A stretch of DNA of 64,000 nucleotides from Actinomycetota bacterium. GTDB taxonomy: Bacteria; Actinomycetota; Thermoleophilia; Solirubrobacterales; Solirubrobacteraceae. The stretch lies in assembly GCA_009699865.1 (NCBI GenBank), contig WLNJ01000002.1, positions 47,385 to 111,384 on the forward strand, read 5' to 3'. Of the stretch, positions 42,170 through 53,768 are shown one piece after another (within the stretch, counting starts at the first letter, position 1; every line of letters starts with the position of its first letter). The notes beneath the pieces are model-generated. The model did not search any database and had not been told where the DNA came from. It was given only the letters and a program-made list of their open reading frames with translations. Position numbers and translations under genes: made by a program.

Positions 42170-42535
42170 TCAGCTCGCGCCTCCGGCGAGAGTGAGCAGG
42201 CGCTCGTGCTTGTCCTGCTCAAAACGCAGCCAATCCGCCGTGTCTGCCACTCCTTCTGGTGGAGCGACCGGGGCGTCAAGCCACCCCTCTACTGCGCTCT
42301 GGAGGTCCGGCTGTGAGCGCATGCGCTGGGCGAAGCCAACGTCGGAGATCTCAATCCCTTGGCTGTCCAGAAGGTTGCGCAGGGTGCGTAGGCGCTGTAG
42401 CTCGCCCGGCCCGTAGATCCGATAGTCGGATGCGGTGCGCGGTGGCGTGACGAGGCCGGTGGAGTCCAGATAACGAAGCATTCTTGGAGACCAGCCCGTT
42501 GTTGCGGCTGCCTGGTTGATTGTCAGTCCGTCCAT
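42170..42535 (-). CDS. MerR-family transcriptional regulator
   Basis: A 121-residue DNA-binding protein. The N-terminal MerR winged helix reads LTINQAAATTGWSPRMLRYLDSTGLVTPPRTASDYRIYGPGELQRLRTLRNLLDSQGI split over about 60 residues, with the RYLD and YRIY contacts typical of the family. The C-terminal helix (about residues 85-121) is short and lacks cysteines, so it is not a metal sensor of the MerR/CueR kind. It lies directly upstream of ahcY and may control it or itself; an inverted repeat lies just before its start. Ligand unknown. Confidence 0.88.
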   Translation of the reverse strand: MDGLTINQAAATTGWSPRMLRYLDSTGLVTPPRTASDYRIYGPGELQRLRTLRNLLDSQGIEISDVGFAQRMRSQPDLQSAVEGWLDAPVAPPEGVADTADWLRFEQDKHERLLTLAGGAS

Positions 42536-42546
42536 TACAGACAGAA

Positions 42547-42572
42547 CCTTACCACGCCTCTGTCAGGGTTGT
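42547..42572. promoter_or_regulatory. Imperfect inverted repeat in the MerR-gene promoter
   Basis: aaccttac ... gtcagggtt lies 12-37 nt upstream of the MerR gene start. Read on the minus strand the half site GTAAGGTT resembles half sites bound by MerR-family activators. It is a candidate autoregulatory operator; the match is imperfect. Confidence 0.35.
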
Positions 42573-42615
42573 GGCAGTTGTCGGGGATTTGGCCGGAAGC
42601 CGCTCCCCAACCTTC

Positions 42616-43665
42616 TCACGCCTGTGAGAGCCTCGCCTTGAGCTCGTCGATCGCCTTCACAGGAGTGGGATCGACTCCACGCTGGATAGCCAGGTAGTAG
42701 GCGAGGAAGTCTCCGAGCAGGACAAGGGAGAGGATTCGCTCGATCCGGGTCTCTCCGCGCGTTTCGACGCGATGGACGGGTATGCCGGCCTGAGCAACCA
42801 GCTCAGCGGTTATGTCAAGCCGAGCGCGCTCGCGGGGATGGCTGTCGCTGTCGCCCAAGACCACGAGCGCAAACTTGCCCAGCTCTTCAGCCCCAGCCCA
42901 GCCGACGATCTCGTTGTGATCTGCCTCAGGCAACTCCGAGTTGAAGGCGGGAATCTCCGCGTCCTCATTGATCTGCGTCTTCCAACGGTAGGCAATTGCC
43001 GCAGTCGCGTCAGCGCCGATGATCACGGGGATGCGGCCGTCGAGCGCACGGGCCAGCTCACGCGCCTCACCATCTGGTGAACCCGAAGGCCCCCACTCGG
43101 CCGCGAGGGGCTCCATGTGGGCTGCAGCAACATCAATCTCAGTGTGAATCCGGTCGGCTGCTCCGCAGAGTGCGGCAACCTCAAGAGAAGCAACCAGCGT
43201 GTACCCAATCGCAGACCGTGGTTGGAGTGCGGCAGGCATTGGAATCACAGGAACATTCTCAGCGCGGGCCATCTCGGCGAGTGGTCCACCAGTCGTGGCG
43301 ACGATACGCCTCGCGCCAATCACACCAGCTGCCTCAAAGGCAGCAAGCGTCTCCTCTGTGGTCCCCGAGTAAGACGAGCACAACACGGTTGTCTCAGATG
43401 ACGTCCACGACGGAAGCATGTACCCCCGGCTCACCGCAACAGGCCGGCTAGCCCGATCACCCAGAACCGCGTCGGCAAGCATTCCGCCGGCAGCGGATCC
43501 ACCCATCCCGGCAACAATCAATCCCGCAGGGCTGTCGACCGGCTCGATGGCCGCAGATTCCACACGCCAGAGAGCATCGCGGATGTGGTCTGGCATCGCT
43601 GCGATGTCTGCCGCCATGTTGCTTGCGTCAAGTGACTGGGTTGCTTCGAGGCTCAGGTCGCCCAT
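42616..43665 (-). CDS. Bifunctional phosphoglucose/phosphomannose isomerase (SIS domain)
   Basis: A 349-residue isomerase of the SIS family that interconverts fructose-6-phosphate with glucose-6- or mannose-6-phosphate. The first SIS half has LIVAGMGGSAAGGMLADAVLG and VLCSSYSGTTEETLAAF (phosphate-binding SYSGxTEET); the second half is the bact-PGI_C domain with FNSELPEADHNEIVGW, which holds catalytic His and Glu residues. Short for true PGI (about 550), typical for the archaeal/actinobacterial bifunctional type. It directly follows the mannose-1-phosphate nucleotidyltransferase gene (1 bp gap), fitting a GDP-mannose pathway; a phosphomannomutase is not in the window. Confidence 0.9.
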   Translation of the reverse strand: MGDLSLEATQSLDASNMAADIAAMPDHIRDALWRVESAAIEPVDSPAGLIVAGMGGSAAGGMLADAVLGDRASRPVAVSRGYMLPSWTSSETTVLCSSYSGTTEETLAAFEAAGVIGARRIVATTGGPLAEMARAENVPVIPMPAALQPRSAIGYTLVASLEVAALCGAADRIHTEIDVAAAHMEPLAAEWGPSGSPDGEARELARALDGRIPVIIGADATAAIAYRWKTQINEDAEIPAFNSELPEADHNEIVGWAGAEELGKFALVVLGDSDSHPRERARLDITAELVAQAGIPVHRVETRGETRIERILSLVLLGDFLAYYLAIQRGVDPTPVKAIDELKARLSQA

Positions 43666-43666
43666 G

Positions 43667-44743
43667 TCAGCTCACCTCAGGGGCGACTCTGGCCCCAGGT
43701 TCAAGAGTTGTACCCGCAGGAACGGTTGCGCCTTCGCCGATGACCACATCGGGCCCAGCGGTGACGTTCTCGCCGATTTTTGCGTTGGAAGCAATCACTG
43801 TTCCTGTGATCTTCGCACCTGCGCCCACCTCCACGCCTGCAAGCAGGACAGAATCCACAATTTCCGCGCCCGCGGCGATGACTCCACCGGCACCAATAAC
43901 AGCCCTTGGACCGACCGAAGCGCCCGCTGCAACCTTGACCTCGTCGTCCAACCAGGCTGGCCCGTTCACCTCGCCATCAACCTCACAGTCAAAACCTAGG
44001 CTCACGCCGCCAGGACCGCCGTCAAGGCCGGAACCTCCGCCAAGAGTGCCGTCCAAGAGATCCCAATGGGCCTCCAAGTAGCGCTCTGGCGTGCCAATGT
44101 CGAGCCAGTAGCCGGAGACCTCAATGGCATGCAGCCCATTCCCGGTCAGCGCTGGGAATACCTCACGCTCAATCGAGACATTCTGCTCAGGTGTGATGCC
44201 TTCAAGCACGCGTTTCTCAATCACATACACACCAGCGTTGACCAGATTGGTGGGAGCCTCGTCGCGCGGGGGCTTCTCGATGAACGCCTCAACACTTCCG
44301 TCCTCTGCGGTCACGACGACACCGAATGCGGAGGGGTCCTCGACAGCGATAAGTCCAATCGTCGCTGCGGCACCCGTCTGTTCGTGATGGGCCAGAAGTG
44401 GAGCTAGGTCAAGGTCGGCGAGGATGTCACCGTTGAAGACAAGAAACTGGTCGTCCAGAAGTGACTCGGCCTCCTTGATCGCTCCACCCGTGCCCCGCGG
44501 CTCAGGCTCCTCCACATACCTCAGGCGGATACCCAGGCTTGTCCCGTCGCCGGCGATCTCCCGGATGCCGTCAGCCATGTGCCCACAGGCGAGGATTACA
44601 TCGTCGACTCCGAAACGCTTAAGCCAATCGGCCATGTGAACTAGGTGCGGCCGGTCAAGGATAGGAACAACAGGCTTGGGCACAGTTGAGGTCAGTGGTC
44701 GAAGCCGCGTACCCTCACCGCCAGCGAGTATCAGCGCCTGCAT
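43667..44743 (-). CDS. Sugar-1-phosphate nucleotidyltransferase (mannose-1-phosphate guanylyltransferase type)
   Basis: A 358-residue enzyme with an N-terminal NTP-transferase fold: ALILAGGEGTRLRPLTSTVPKP (signature loop and Lys), FLVFNGDIL (metal Asp), FIEKPP and NAGVYVIEKRVLE, then GYWLDIGTPERYLEAH. The last third is a left-handed beta-helix of hexapeptide repeats (IGAGGVIAAGAEIVDSV, IGENVTAGPDVVIGEGA). This layout matches mannose-1-phosphate guanylyltransferases but glucose-1-phosphate forms look similar, so the sugar is inferred from the adjacent phosphomannose isomerase. The ATG at 44743 lies 7 bp after the UDP-glucose dehydrogenase stop; longer in-frame readings would overlap that gene. 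Confidence 0.88.
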   Translation of the reverse strand: MQALILAGGEGTRLRPLTSTVPKPVVPILDRPHLVHMADWLKRFGVDDVILACGHMADGIREIAGDGTSLGIRLRYVEEPEPRGTGGAIKEAESLLDDQFLVFNGDILADLDLAPLLAHHEQTGAAATIGLIAVEDPSAFGVVVTAEDGSVEAFIEKPPRDEAPTNLVNAGVYVIEKRVLEGITPEQNVSIEREVFPALTGNGLHAIEVSGYWLDIGTPERYLEAHWDLLDGTLGGGSGLDGGPGGVSLGFDCEVDGEVNGPAWLDDEVKVAAGASVGPRAVIGAGGVIAAGAEIVDSVLLAGVEVGAGAKITGTVIASNAKIGENVTAGPDVVIGEGATVPAGTTLEPGARVAPEVS

Positions 44744-44750
44744 TACGAGG

Positions 44751-46046
44751 TCAGGCTGAGTCGCCGCCGCGACCCACACCCTCGTAGCCAAGTCCAGCGG
44801 CTCGAACGGCGTCGGGGTCGAGGTGGTTGCGGCCGTCGATGACAGTCTTGCCACGCATGGCAGCCGCGGCATCAACCCAGTTGATCTCTTTGAACTCAGG
44901 CCATTCCGTTACAAGGACAACCGCATCAGCGCCATCAATTGCTTCCATCGCGGTTGCGGTCATGTCAACCCCACTTAAGAGTGTCTTGGCAGCTTCCTCA
45001 GCGATTGGATCAAACGCGCTTACATCCGCTCCGGCCGCCTGGAGCCTGGCAGCCAGCACGAGCGAAGACGCCTCGCGCATGTCATCCGTGTCGGGCTTGA
45101 AAGCGAGTCCTAGGAGGGCCACCTTCTTGCCGACAAGACTGCCGAGATGCTTCTCAAGCTTGGCAACAACGCGGCGCTTCTGAAGCTCGTTGACCTCGAT
45201 GACTGAGTTGAGCAGCTGGAAGTGGTATCCGGAGTTGCCAGCAAGTTGCTTCAGGGCCGAGACATCCTTGGGGAAGCAGGAGCCTCCGAAGCCAATGCCG
45301 GGACGCAGGAACGAGGCGCCAATGCGCTCGTCGTAGCCCATACCCTTGGCGACCTCGACGACATCTGCGCCAGTCTCTTCACAGACATTGGCAATCTCGT
45401 TGATGAATGAGATCTTCGTCGCAAGAAAAGCGTTGCTCGCTAGCTTGACCATCTCTGCTGAGGCAATGTCAGTCCTCAGGATTGGCGCGTTGAGGGGGGC
45501 GTAGAGATCAGAAACAGCATCACCAGCCCAGTCGCCGTCATCACCGATGACAACCCGGTCAGGCGCCAGAAAGTCCTTCAGTGCCGTTCCTTCCTTGAGG
45601 AACTCCGGGCAGGACACATATGAGAATCCCTTGCCCGACTCAGCAAACTTGCGCTTGACGGTCACGCCTGTCCCAACGGGCACCGTGCTCTTCATCACCA
45701 GAGCATGAGAATCGCTGGCTGGCATGGCATCTACGACCGCGTTCACCGCGGCCAGGTCAGCGTCGCCGGAATGAGTGGGGGGCGTTCCCACTGCAACAAA
45801 AAGGAGTCGGGCTGCCTCAAGAGCGGGGGCAAGGTCGGTAGTGAAGTGAAGTCGGTGTGCGTTGCGGGCGAGGACTTCGTCAAGCCCAGGCTCGTGGATT
45901 GGGACCTCACCAGCTTTAAGGCGCTCAATCTTTGCTGCGTCAATGTCCACGCACCAGACATCGCTACCGAGCTCGGCGAATCCAGCTGCTGTAACAAGCC
46001 CGACATAGCCGGTACCGATTACTCCGATTGGTTCTCTGTCAGCCAT
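44751..46046 (-). CDS. ugd: UDP-glucose 6-dehydrogenase
   Basis: A 431-residue NAD-dependent enzyme oxidising UDP-glucose to UDP-glucuronate for envelope polysaccharides. N-terminal Rossmann motif VIGTGYVGLVTAAGFAELG, then VAVGTPP, KSTVPVGTG, YVSCPEFLKEGTALKDFLAPDRVVIG, EMVKLASNAFLATKISFINEIA (catalytic Lys/Asn region), and the nucleophile cysteine in RPGIGFGGSCFPKDVSAL. C-terminal UDP-binding domain has VALLGLAFKPDTDDMREASSL. Size and order match the family. It lies in the LCP-ugd-nucleotidyltransferase-PGI/PMI operon and uses UDP-glucose made by the enzyme at 38 kb. Confidence 0.96.
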   Translation of the reverse strand: MADREPIGVIGTGYVGLVTAAGFAELGSDVWCVDIDAAKIERLKAGEVPIHEPGLDEVLARNAHRLHFTTDLAPALEAARLLFVAVGTPPTHSGDADLAAVNAVVDAMPASDSHALVMKSTVPVGTGVTVKRKFAESGKGFSYVSCPEFLKEGTALKDFLAPDRVVIGDDGDWAGDAVSDLYAPLNAPILRTDIASAEMVKLASNAFLATKISFINEIANVCEETGADVVEVAKGMGYDERIGASFLRPGIGFGGSCFPKDVSALKQLAGNSGYHFQLLNSVIEVNELQKRRVVAKLEKHLGSLVGKKVALLGLAFKPDTDDMREASSLVLAARLQAAGADVSAFDPIAEEAAKTLLSGVDMTATAMEAIDGADAVVLVTEWPEFKEINWVDAAAAMRGKTVIDGRNHLDPDAVRAAGLGYEGVGRGGDSA

Positions 46047-46079
46047 TAGAAGATGGTTAGGCTAGCGGTACAAGAGGGT

Positions 46080-47561
46080 TCAGCGTGCGAATGGGACAAG
46101 AGACGCAGCAATCGCGATCATTGTGCGGCTTGGAAGATCCTCGGTCAGGGTGTTGGACACCCAGTAGGAGCCGCTCTTGGTCTTGAAACCAACGAAGCGC
46201 AGACGCTTCCCATCACCAAACAAGAGGAGCTTGCGCCCACCCTTGATTGTCTTCTCTGCGGTCGGCTGGCTGAGCAGTGGTGGATCCTGCCATGTTGTCC
46301 CCTGAACCCCCCAGAACTGCCCTGTTCCACTGGTTGTTGCCACAACTCGATAGGCGACATGCTTCTTCCCGTCAGGTGCGCGGAGCAGATACGCCCTCGG
46401 GTACTTGCCCATCTCAGGACCCATGTAACGCGAGCCGCTCGCAACCACCGTAGGCAGGAGAACTGGCATTCCGATCCCTCTCAGAAGAGCTGCCTGCGCT
46501 CGAGCGCCTTCCTTATTGGCAACAACATTCGCCTTGCCTACCCCAGTCACACGAGGCTTGGCTTTCTTGCCCTGACTACCGGCTGACTTGGATGCTGCCC
46601 TGCTTGGACCCACAAGCCGATGGACAGCCTGTCGCAGCTCTGCCGGGTTGACCGTTACATAAGGATTTGTAGGACTGCTTGGGAGGATCGCCGGGAACGG
46701 AACACTGATAACCGGCTTCTGCCCGGAGAACGCAACAAGCCCAAGGAGCTTCAGAAGCGCGTCAACCGAATGGAGCTGGGAGTCACTCTGCGCGTACTTG
46801 GAGAAGATCTTCGCGAGCTCATGCCTGTTACTCATCGCAGACTGCGCGCCGTACTGCTGGCGGGCTTGGCGGATGAAGTCCTGCTGGCGGGCACTGCGCA
46901 CAATGTCGGTGTCCATGTGACGGAACCGGACATAGTCCAACGACTGCGAACCGCATAGCTTTTGATACCCAGCCGCGATGTTGATCTTCGCGTAACCGCC
47001 GCCGTAGCCGGCTGTGCTGTTGTCGTTGAAGTAGCGCCGGTCAATGTCAGTCCAGACGCAGCCGATGTAGTCCACAGCCTTATGGAACCCGCCGAAGTTG
47101 ACATTGACAATGTGGTTGATGGGAATCCCAAGGAGCTCCTTGACCACCTGTGCGGTCAGGCTCGGCCCGCCATAGGCATACGAAGCGTTGATCTTCTGTG
47201 TTCCGTACCGAGGGATAGTGACCTTGAGATCGCGGGGAATGTTCATGATCCGCGTGCCGGCCGCATCAGCATCAAGCCGCACGATCATGATCGTGTCTGA
47301 CCTTGCGTCAGTCTTCCCGGTGCGGAACCGGTGATCAGACCCGAGTAGAAGAATGGTTTCGGGCTTGCCAACATCAGCGCTGCTGATCACACCTGGGGCC
47401 AGATTGAGCTTCTCACCGGTGTTGAGGTCATCAACGAACTGCTGAACCTCAAGGAGGCCTGCTGTGGAGGTAGCCGCGGCAGCAAGGCCGATAACTGAGA
47501 GCACCGCGAGAGCCGTCTTAAGTCCATTGCGGGGCCTCTTGGGGGCAGGTGCAAGGCTCAC
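46080..47561 (-). CDS. LCP (LytR-CpsA-Psr) family wall-glycopolymer ligase
   Basis: A 493-residue membrane-anchored enzyme that transfers lipid-linked glycopolymers to peptidoglycan. One N-terminal helix (TALAVLSVIGLAAAATSTAG) precedes the LCP domain: LLLGSDHRFRTGKTDARSDTIM (Asp/Arg for Mg and diphosphate), MNIPRDLKVTIP, KINASYAYGG, and LDYVRFRHMDTDIVRSARQQDFIRQ. A C-terminal part of about 180 residues (from about 310) does not clearly match the usual LytR_C domain. Start overlaps the M20 peptidase gene by 4 bp. Being in an operon with ugd and a nucleotide-sugar enzyme supports capsule or teichuronic-type polymer attachment. Confidence 0.92.
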   Translation of the reverse strand: MSLAPAPKRPRNGLKTALAVLSVIGLAAAATSTAGLLEVQQFVDDLNTGEKLNLAPGVISSADVGKPETILLLGSDHRFRTGKTDARSDTIMIVRLDADAAGTRIMNIPRDLKVTIPRYGTQKINASYAYGGPSLTAQVVKELLGIPINHIVNVNFGGFHKAVDYIGCVWTDIDRRYFNDNSTAGYGGGYAKINIAAGYQKLCGSQSLDYVRFRHMDTDIVRSARQQDFIRQARQQYGAQSAMSNRHELAKIFSKYAQSDSQLHSVDALLKLLGLVAFSGQKPVISVPFPAILPSSPTNPYVTVNPAELRQAVHRLVGPSRAASKSAGSQGKKAKPRVTGVGKANVVANKEGARAQAALLRGIGMPVLLPTVVASGSRYMGPEMGKYPRAYLLRAPDGKKHVAYRVVATTSGTGQFWGVQGTTWQDPPLLSQPTAEKTIKGGRKLLLFGDGKRLRFVGFKTKSGSYWVSNTLTEDLPSRTMIAIAASLVPFAR

Positions 47562-48697
47562 TGCTGATCTCCCTTAGCGACCTGTGTTTCCGTCGCGGTG
47601 TCACGCAGGTGGGTCGGCAGGGCCCGGATAAATGCCCCCAACGCGGCACGCATGGCCGTGAGCGACTGGATTGAAACCCATTCCTCAGGGCCGTGATGCC
47701 CGCCGCCAACAGGGCCAAACTCCACCGCTGGAATACCAGCTTCAAGGAATGCGATGGCATCGGATGCGCCGTCACGCCCGACAGACAGTGCCTCGCCGCC
47801 TACAGCCCGGGCCGCAGACTCGCGCAGAGCTACTACGAAGGGGTCGCTCTTAGAAACCCACGCTGGGGGACGCTCAAAACTCCGCACCAGAGTGACGCCA
47901 TCCAGCCCGCGCACGGCGTCCTTGATCGCCTCTGGATCCTGCCCCGGCAGGTATCGGATGTCGACGCTAAGGCGGCAGAGATCCGGAACACGGTTTGGGG
48001 CATCGCCGGCGCTGATCCGCCCAAGATTGATGGATGGGCGGTCGAAGGTCTCGCTGCTTGCCCGGGCGAATGGCAACGATTCGATTGCGCGGAAGACGTC
48101 GATCCCACGCAGGGCCGCGTTCTCGCCAAGCCAAGGGGTGGCACCGTGGGCACTCTTCCCGCTGACCTCTAGGTCAAGCAGGAGTACGCCCTTGGCCTCA
48201 ACCCCGACATGCAGGTCTGTTGGCTCTCCGGTGATCGCAAAGTCGCAATCAAGGTCACCAGATGCCACGAGTGCGTCGGTCGCCCTGTCGTCGATCTCCT
48301 CGGCCTCCTCGTCGGGAACGATCACCATCCTGACGCGAGCTGACGGATCATCAGCAAGATCCCCCATCACGCAGAGCATCGCTGCCAATCCGCCCTTCAT
48401 GTCATAGGCGCCGCGACCGATGAGTCTGTCCCCATCCTCAACAACCTCAAACTGCTCGGGCCGTCCAGGCACGACGTCGAGATGACCATGGAAGACGACC
48501 TTTGGGATCTCGGGGCCGCCCTTGCCGGCGTCTGCGATCAGCACGGGAAGACCGCGGTGTTCAGTCCGGCGCACCTCAATGCCACGCGAAGCAAGCCAGC
48601 CGCCAACGAAGCCTGCGGCTTCCTCAATGCCTTCAGGCCGAGAGGAGTCGCAGGCAATGAGGCGTTGTGCAATCAGTCGCTCATCAGCCATGTTCAA
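47558..48697 (-). CDS. M20-family metallopeptidase (ArgE/DapE/CPG2-like)
   Basis: A 379-residue zinc amidohydrolase. Metal-binding segments are VVFHGHLDVVPG (His), GRGAYDMKGGLAAML (bridging Asp), VPDEEAEEI (catalytic and metal Glu), AITGEPT and GGHHGPEEW (last His). A dimerisation lid region occurs in the middle (VSGKSAHGATPWLGENAAL). Possible substrates are succinyl-DAP, acetylornithine or small peptides; the sequence does not separate them, and dapE or argE neighbours are absent. It overlaps the LCP gene by 4 bp and lies 68 bp downstream of atpC, possibly within the long ATP synthase transcript. Confidence 0.9.
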   Translation of the reverse strand: MNMADERLIAQRLIACDSSRPEGIEEAAGFVGGWLASRGIEVRRTEHRGLPVLIADAGKGGPEIPKVVFHGHLDVVPGRPEQFEVVEDGDRLIGRGAYDMKGGLAAMLCVMGDLADDPSARVRMVIVPDEEAEEIDDRATDALVASGDLDCDFAITGEPTDLHVGVEAKGVLLLDLEVSGKSAHGATPWLGENAALRGIDVFRAIESLPFARASSETFDRPSINLGRISAGDAPNRVPDLCRLSVDIRYLPGQDPEAIKDAVRGLDGVTLVRSFERPPAWVSKSDPFVVALRESAARAVGGEALSVGRDGASDAIAFLEAGIPAVEFGPVGGGHHGPEEWVSIQSLTAMRAALGAFIRALPTHLRDTATETQVAKGDQQ

Positions 48698-48765
48698 GCC
48701 TTGAGGATACCTTCGACTGCGGCCGCGGCACGCCGTTCACCGCGCACGCGCCCGATCGACTCTGG

Positions 48766-49179
48766 TCAGTCAGCTGAAGCGACTGACAGAAAGGCCTCAA
48801 GCCGCTTGATGTCGCGGGCGGCAACATTGGCTGCCTCCGACCCATCCTCGAGTGATTCAAGCTCGGTACGGCGGGTGCTCAGCCGGACCTCTAGGTCTGC
48901 TGCGTCGAGGTCGTCGGCTGCCACGGCCTCTTCAATCAGAAGCATGGCCTTGTTACCGCCTACTTGCAGGTAACCCTCGGCCTGGGCAAAGCGGAGGACG
49001 TCCCCATCACCCTTGTGCAGGCGAAGCTCGCACGCGTCAAGCATGGCAAGCATTGGCGTGTGGTTCGCAAGCACGCCGATCGAACCGACCGACGTGCGTG
49101 TGGAGATCATCTCGACTTGATCGTCGAAGACCTTTCCCTCTGGGGTGAGAATCTCAACCTGAAAGAGCGTCTTTGCCAT
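48766..49179 (-). CDS. atpC: F1-ATPase epsilon subunit
   Basis: A 137-residue central-stalk subunit. N-terminal beta-sandwich: LFQVEILTPEGKVFDDQVEMIS, VGSIGVLANHTPMLAML and the late FAQAEGYLQVGGNKAMLLIEEAV. The C-terminal helical part has about 45 residues (DLEVRLSTRRTELESLEDG...), which in this family can inhibit ATP hydrolysis. The ATG at 49179 is 7 bp past atpD; a longer in-frame reading overlaps atpD and is rejected. Last gene of the atp operon. Confidence 0.95.
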   Translation of the reverse strand: MAKTLFQVEILTPEGKVFDDQVEMISTRTSVGSIGVLANHTPMLAMLDACELRLHKGDGDVLRFAQAEGYLQVGGNKAMLLIEEAVAADDLDAADLEVRLSTRRTELESLEDGSEAANVAARDIKRLEAFLSVASAD

Positions 49180-49186
49180 TGGGCAG

Positions 49187-51549
<2,363 letters not shown>

Positions 51550-51581
51550 TGCCGTGTTTTCCTTGCCCTGAGCCAGACGCC

Positions 51582-53198
51582 TTAGGCGCTGGCTGTCTCC
51601 GTGTCGTCGGTCTTGGTAGCTGCGTCGGCGCCTGCATGGGTAACGCGCTCTGAGTCACCTGAGTCAACCGGCTGCCCCTCTTCATCAAGGTCATAGCCGA
51701 AGTCGTCTGCGTAGGTACCGACAACCTTGTCAAGCGTTTCCTGAGTCTCCTTGGACCAATCGCCACCAGCGATCGTTGCCAGCAGTTCCTTGTCCTCTGC
51801 CCTGACACGCTGGGTGAGGCCAATCAGGAACTCCTCAACCTTGGAGACAAGGATGCGATCCAAGTAACCGTTGGTTGCCGCGTAGACCTGAACAACCTGG
51901 TCCTCAACGGAGAGTGGAGCGCGCTCGTTCTGATTCAGCGTCAACACAAGGCGCTCGCCACGGGCGAGTGTCCTCTGCGTGTCCGCGTCAAGGTCAGACC
52001 CGAACTGAGCGAACGCTTCAAGCTCGCGGTACTGCGAGAGCTCGAGCTTGATCTTGCCGGCAACCTTCTTCATTGGCGAGATCTGAGCGTTACCGCCGAC
52101 TCGCGAAACGGAGATACCAACGTTGATGGCCGGGCGAACTCCCGAGTTGAACAGCTTCGGCTCAAGGAAAATCTGGCCGTCGGTGATCGAAATCACGTTC
52201 GTTGGGATGTAAGCCGACACGTCGCCAGCCTGCGTCTCAATGATCGGAAGTGCTGTCAGCGAACCGCCACCAAGGTCGTCGTTGAGCTTGACTGAACGCT
52301 CAAGGAGACGGGAGTGGAGGTAGAAAACGTCACCTGGGTAAGCCTCGCGGCCTGGCGGACGACGGAGCAGCAATGACATCTGCCGATACGCGTAAGCGTG
52401 CTTCGTCAGGTCGTCATAAACGCAGAGCGCATGACGCCCCTTGTAGAGGAAGTACTCGGCCATTGCGCAACCTGCGTAGGGGGCCATGAACTTGATTGGT
52501 GCTGCTTCATCGGCAGGTGCGGCAACGATGATCGTGTTCTCAAGGGCGCCGTTCTCAGCGAGCGTCTCGGCAAGCTGAACAACCGTCGCGAGACGCTGTC
52601 CAATAGCCACGTACACGGAGATCATGTCCGTGCCCTTGTTGTTGATGATCGTGTCCAAGGCGATTGCCGTCTTGCCTGTCTGGCGATCGCCAATGATCAG
52701 CTCTCGCTGGCCACGGCCAATCGGAATCATCGAGTCAACGGCCTTAAGGCCAGTCTGCATTGGCTCAGTCACAGGCTGGCGCTGAACGACGCCTGGTGCC
52801 TTGAACTCGGCAGGGCGCATCTCAGTGGTCTCGATTGGACCCTTGCCATCAAGTGGGTTGCCGAGCGGATCGACGATACGTCCGAGCATCGCGTCACCAA
52901 CTGGAATCTCCAGTAGGCGGCCGGTGCGCTTGACTACATCTCCTTCGGAGATGGTCTCCCATGGCCCGAACATCACGGCGCCGACGTTGTCGGACTCGAG
53001 GTTCAGGGCAAGGCCGGTCACGTCATTGGGGAACTCGAGCATTTCAAACGACATGCAGTTCTCCAGGCCGTGCACACGGGCGATGCCGTCTGCCACCGAG
53101 AGGACTGTGCCGACCTCGGTAAGGGTTGCTGAACCGGCATCTAGACCTTCGATGCGGCTCTTGAGGATTGAGGTGATCTCGTCTGGCTTGATCTGCAT
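51582..53198 (-). CDS. atpA: F1-ATPase alpha subunit
   Basis: A 538-residue regulatory nucleotide-binding subunit. P-loop [27 protein letters not shown]-type [62 protein letters not shown], and [38 protein letters not shown] near the C-terminus. A C-terminal acidic/Thr/Ala tail of about 35 residues follows (after [23 protein letters not shown]). Start at 53198. Complete. Confidence 0.97.
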   Translation of the reverse strand: MQIKPDEITSILKSRIEGLDAGSATLTEVGTVLSVADGIARVHGLENCMSFEMLEFPNDVTGLALNLESDNVGAVMFGPWETISEGDVVKRTGRLLEIPVGDAMLGRIVDPLGNPLDGKGPIETTEMRPAEFKAPGVVQRQPVTEPMQTGLKAVDSMIPIGRGQRELIIGDRQTGKTAIALDTIINNKGTDMISVYVAIGQRLATVVQLAETLAENGALENTIIVAAPADEAAPIKFMAPYAGCAMAEYFLYKGRHALCVYDDLTKHAYAYRQMSLLLRRPPGREAYPGDVFYLHSRLLERSVKLNDDLGGGSLTALPIIETQAGDVSAYIPTNVISITDGQIFLEPKLFNSGVRPAINVGISVSRVGGNAQISPMKKVAGKIKLELSQYRELEAFAQFGSDLDADTQRTLARGERLVLTLNQNERAPLSVEDQVVQVYAATNGYLDRILVSKVEEFLIGLTQRVRAEDKELLATIAGGDWSKETQETLDKVVGTYADDFGYDLDEEGQPVDSGDSERVTHAGADAATKTDDTETASA

Positions 53199-53234
53199 GG
53201 CGTTTTTCGTTTCGCTCCTAGTAGGCGCTGGTTG

Positions 53235-53765
53235 TCAGGCGGTGGCCACGGCCCGGCGCAACCGCTCAAGGCGGGTCCGGATCGAAGCATCGAGTATTTG
53301 ATTTCCAACCCGGAGGACGATGCCGCCGATGATCTCCGGGTCAACATTGCTTGTGAGCTGGACTTGCTCACCCGTCTGCTGTCCAATCCGCTCGCCAATC
53401 TGGCTCACGGTCTTCTCATCGAGTTCAACGGCACTTGTGACCTCGACTGGAAGAATCTTGCGCTCCCTCTCCCACCGCTCGTCGAACCGGCTGCGAATCC
53501 TGTGGATCGCAGGCATCCGGTGCCTTTCGAGCAGTGCTTCAAGGAAGTTGAGGATCTCCGCTGATGCGTCCGTCACCGAACGCCGGAGACCGTCCTTCTT
53601 CTCCTCTGTTGAGAACACGGGTGAAGTGAAGAACACCTTCAGGTCCTTGTTCTCTGCGAGAGCGTCATCAAACGCGCCGAGCTCATCGCGCACGGAATCG
53701 AGGCTGCCATTTTCAATGGCAACTTCAAACAATGCACGTGAGTAGACCTCGGCGATTTGTTCCAT
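53235..53765 (-). CDS. atpH: F1-ATPase delta subunit
   Basis: A 176-residue peripheral-stalk subunit linking F1 to the b dimer. N-terminal helical domain (AEVYSRALFEVAIENGSLDSVRDELGAF, VFFTSPVFSTEEKKDGLR) and the C-terminal GGIVLRVGNQILDASIRTRLERLR motif, the conserved GxVxxxGxxxxDxSxxxxLxxL region. Overlap-free, 3 bp after atpF. Confidence 0.95.
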   Translation of the reverse strand: MEQIAEVYSRALFEVAIENGSLDSVRDELGAFDDALAENKDLKVFFTSPVFSTEEKKDGLRRSVTDASAEILNFLEALLERHRMPAIHRIRSRFDERWERERKILPVEVTSAVELDEKTVSQIGERIGQQTGEQVQLTSNVDPEIIGGIVLRVGNQILDASIRTRLERLRRAVATA

Positions 53766-53768
53766 GAC

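Noticed and set aside
42585..42625. Possible terminator after the PGI/PMI gene (TCTCAC/GTGAGA and GGGGA/TCCCC pairs)
   Set aside because: Stems are short and no T-run follows; not reliable enough to annotate.
44744..44875. In-frame extension of the nucleotidyltransferase gene
   Set aside because: Overlaps the end of ugd; the conserved ALILAGGEGTRLR motif begins right after the ATG at 44743.
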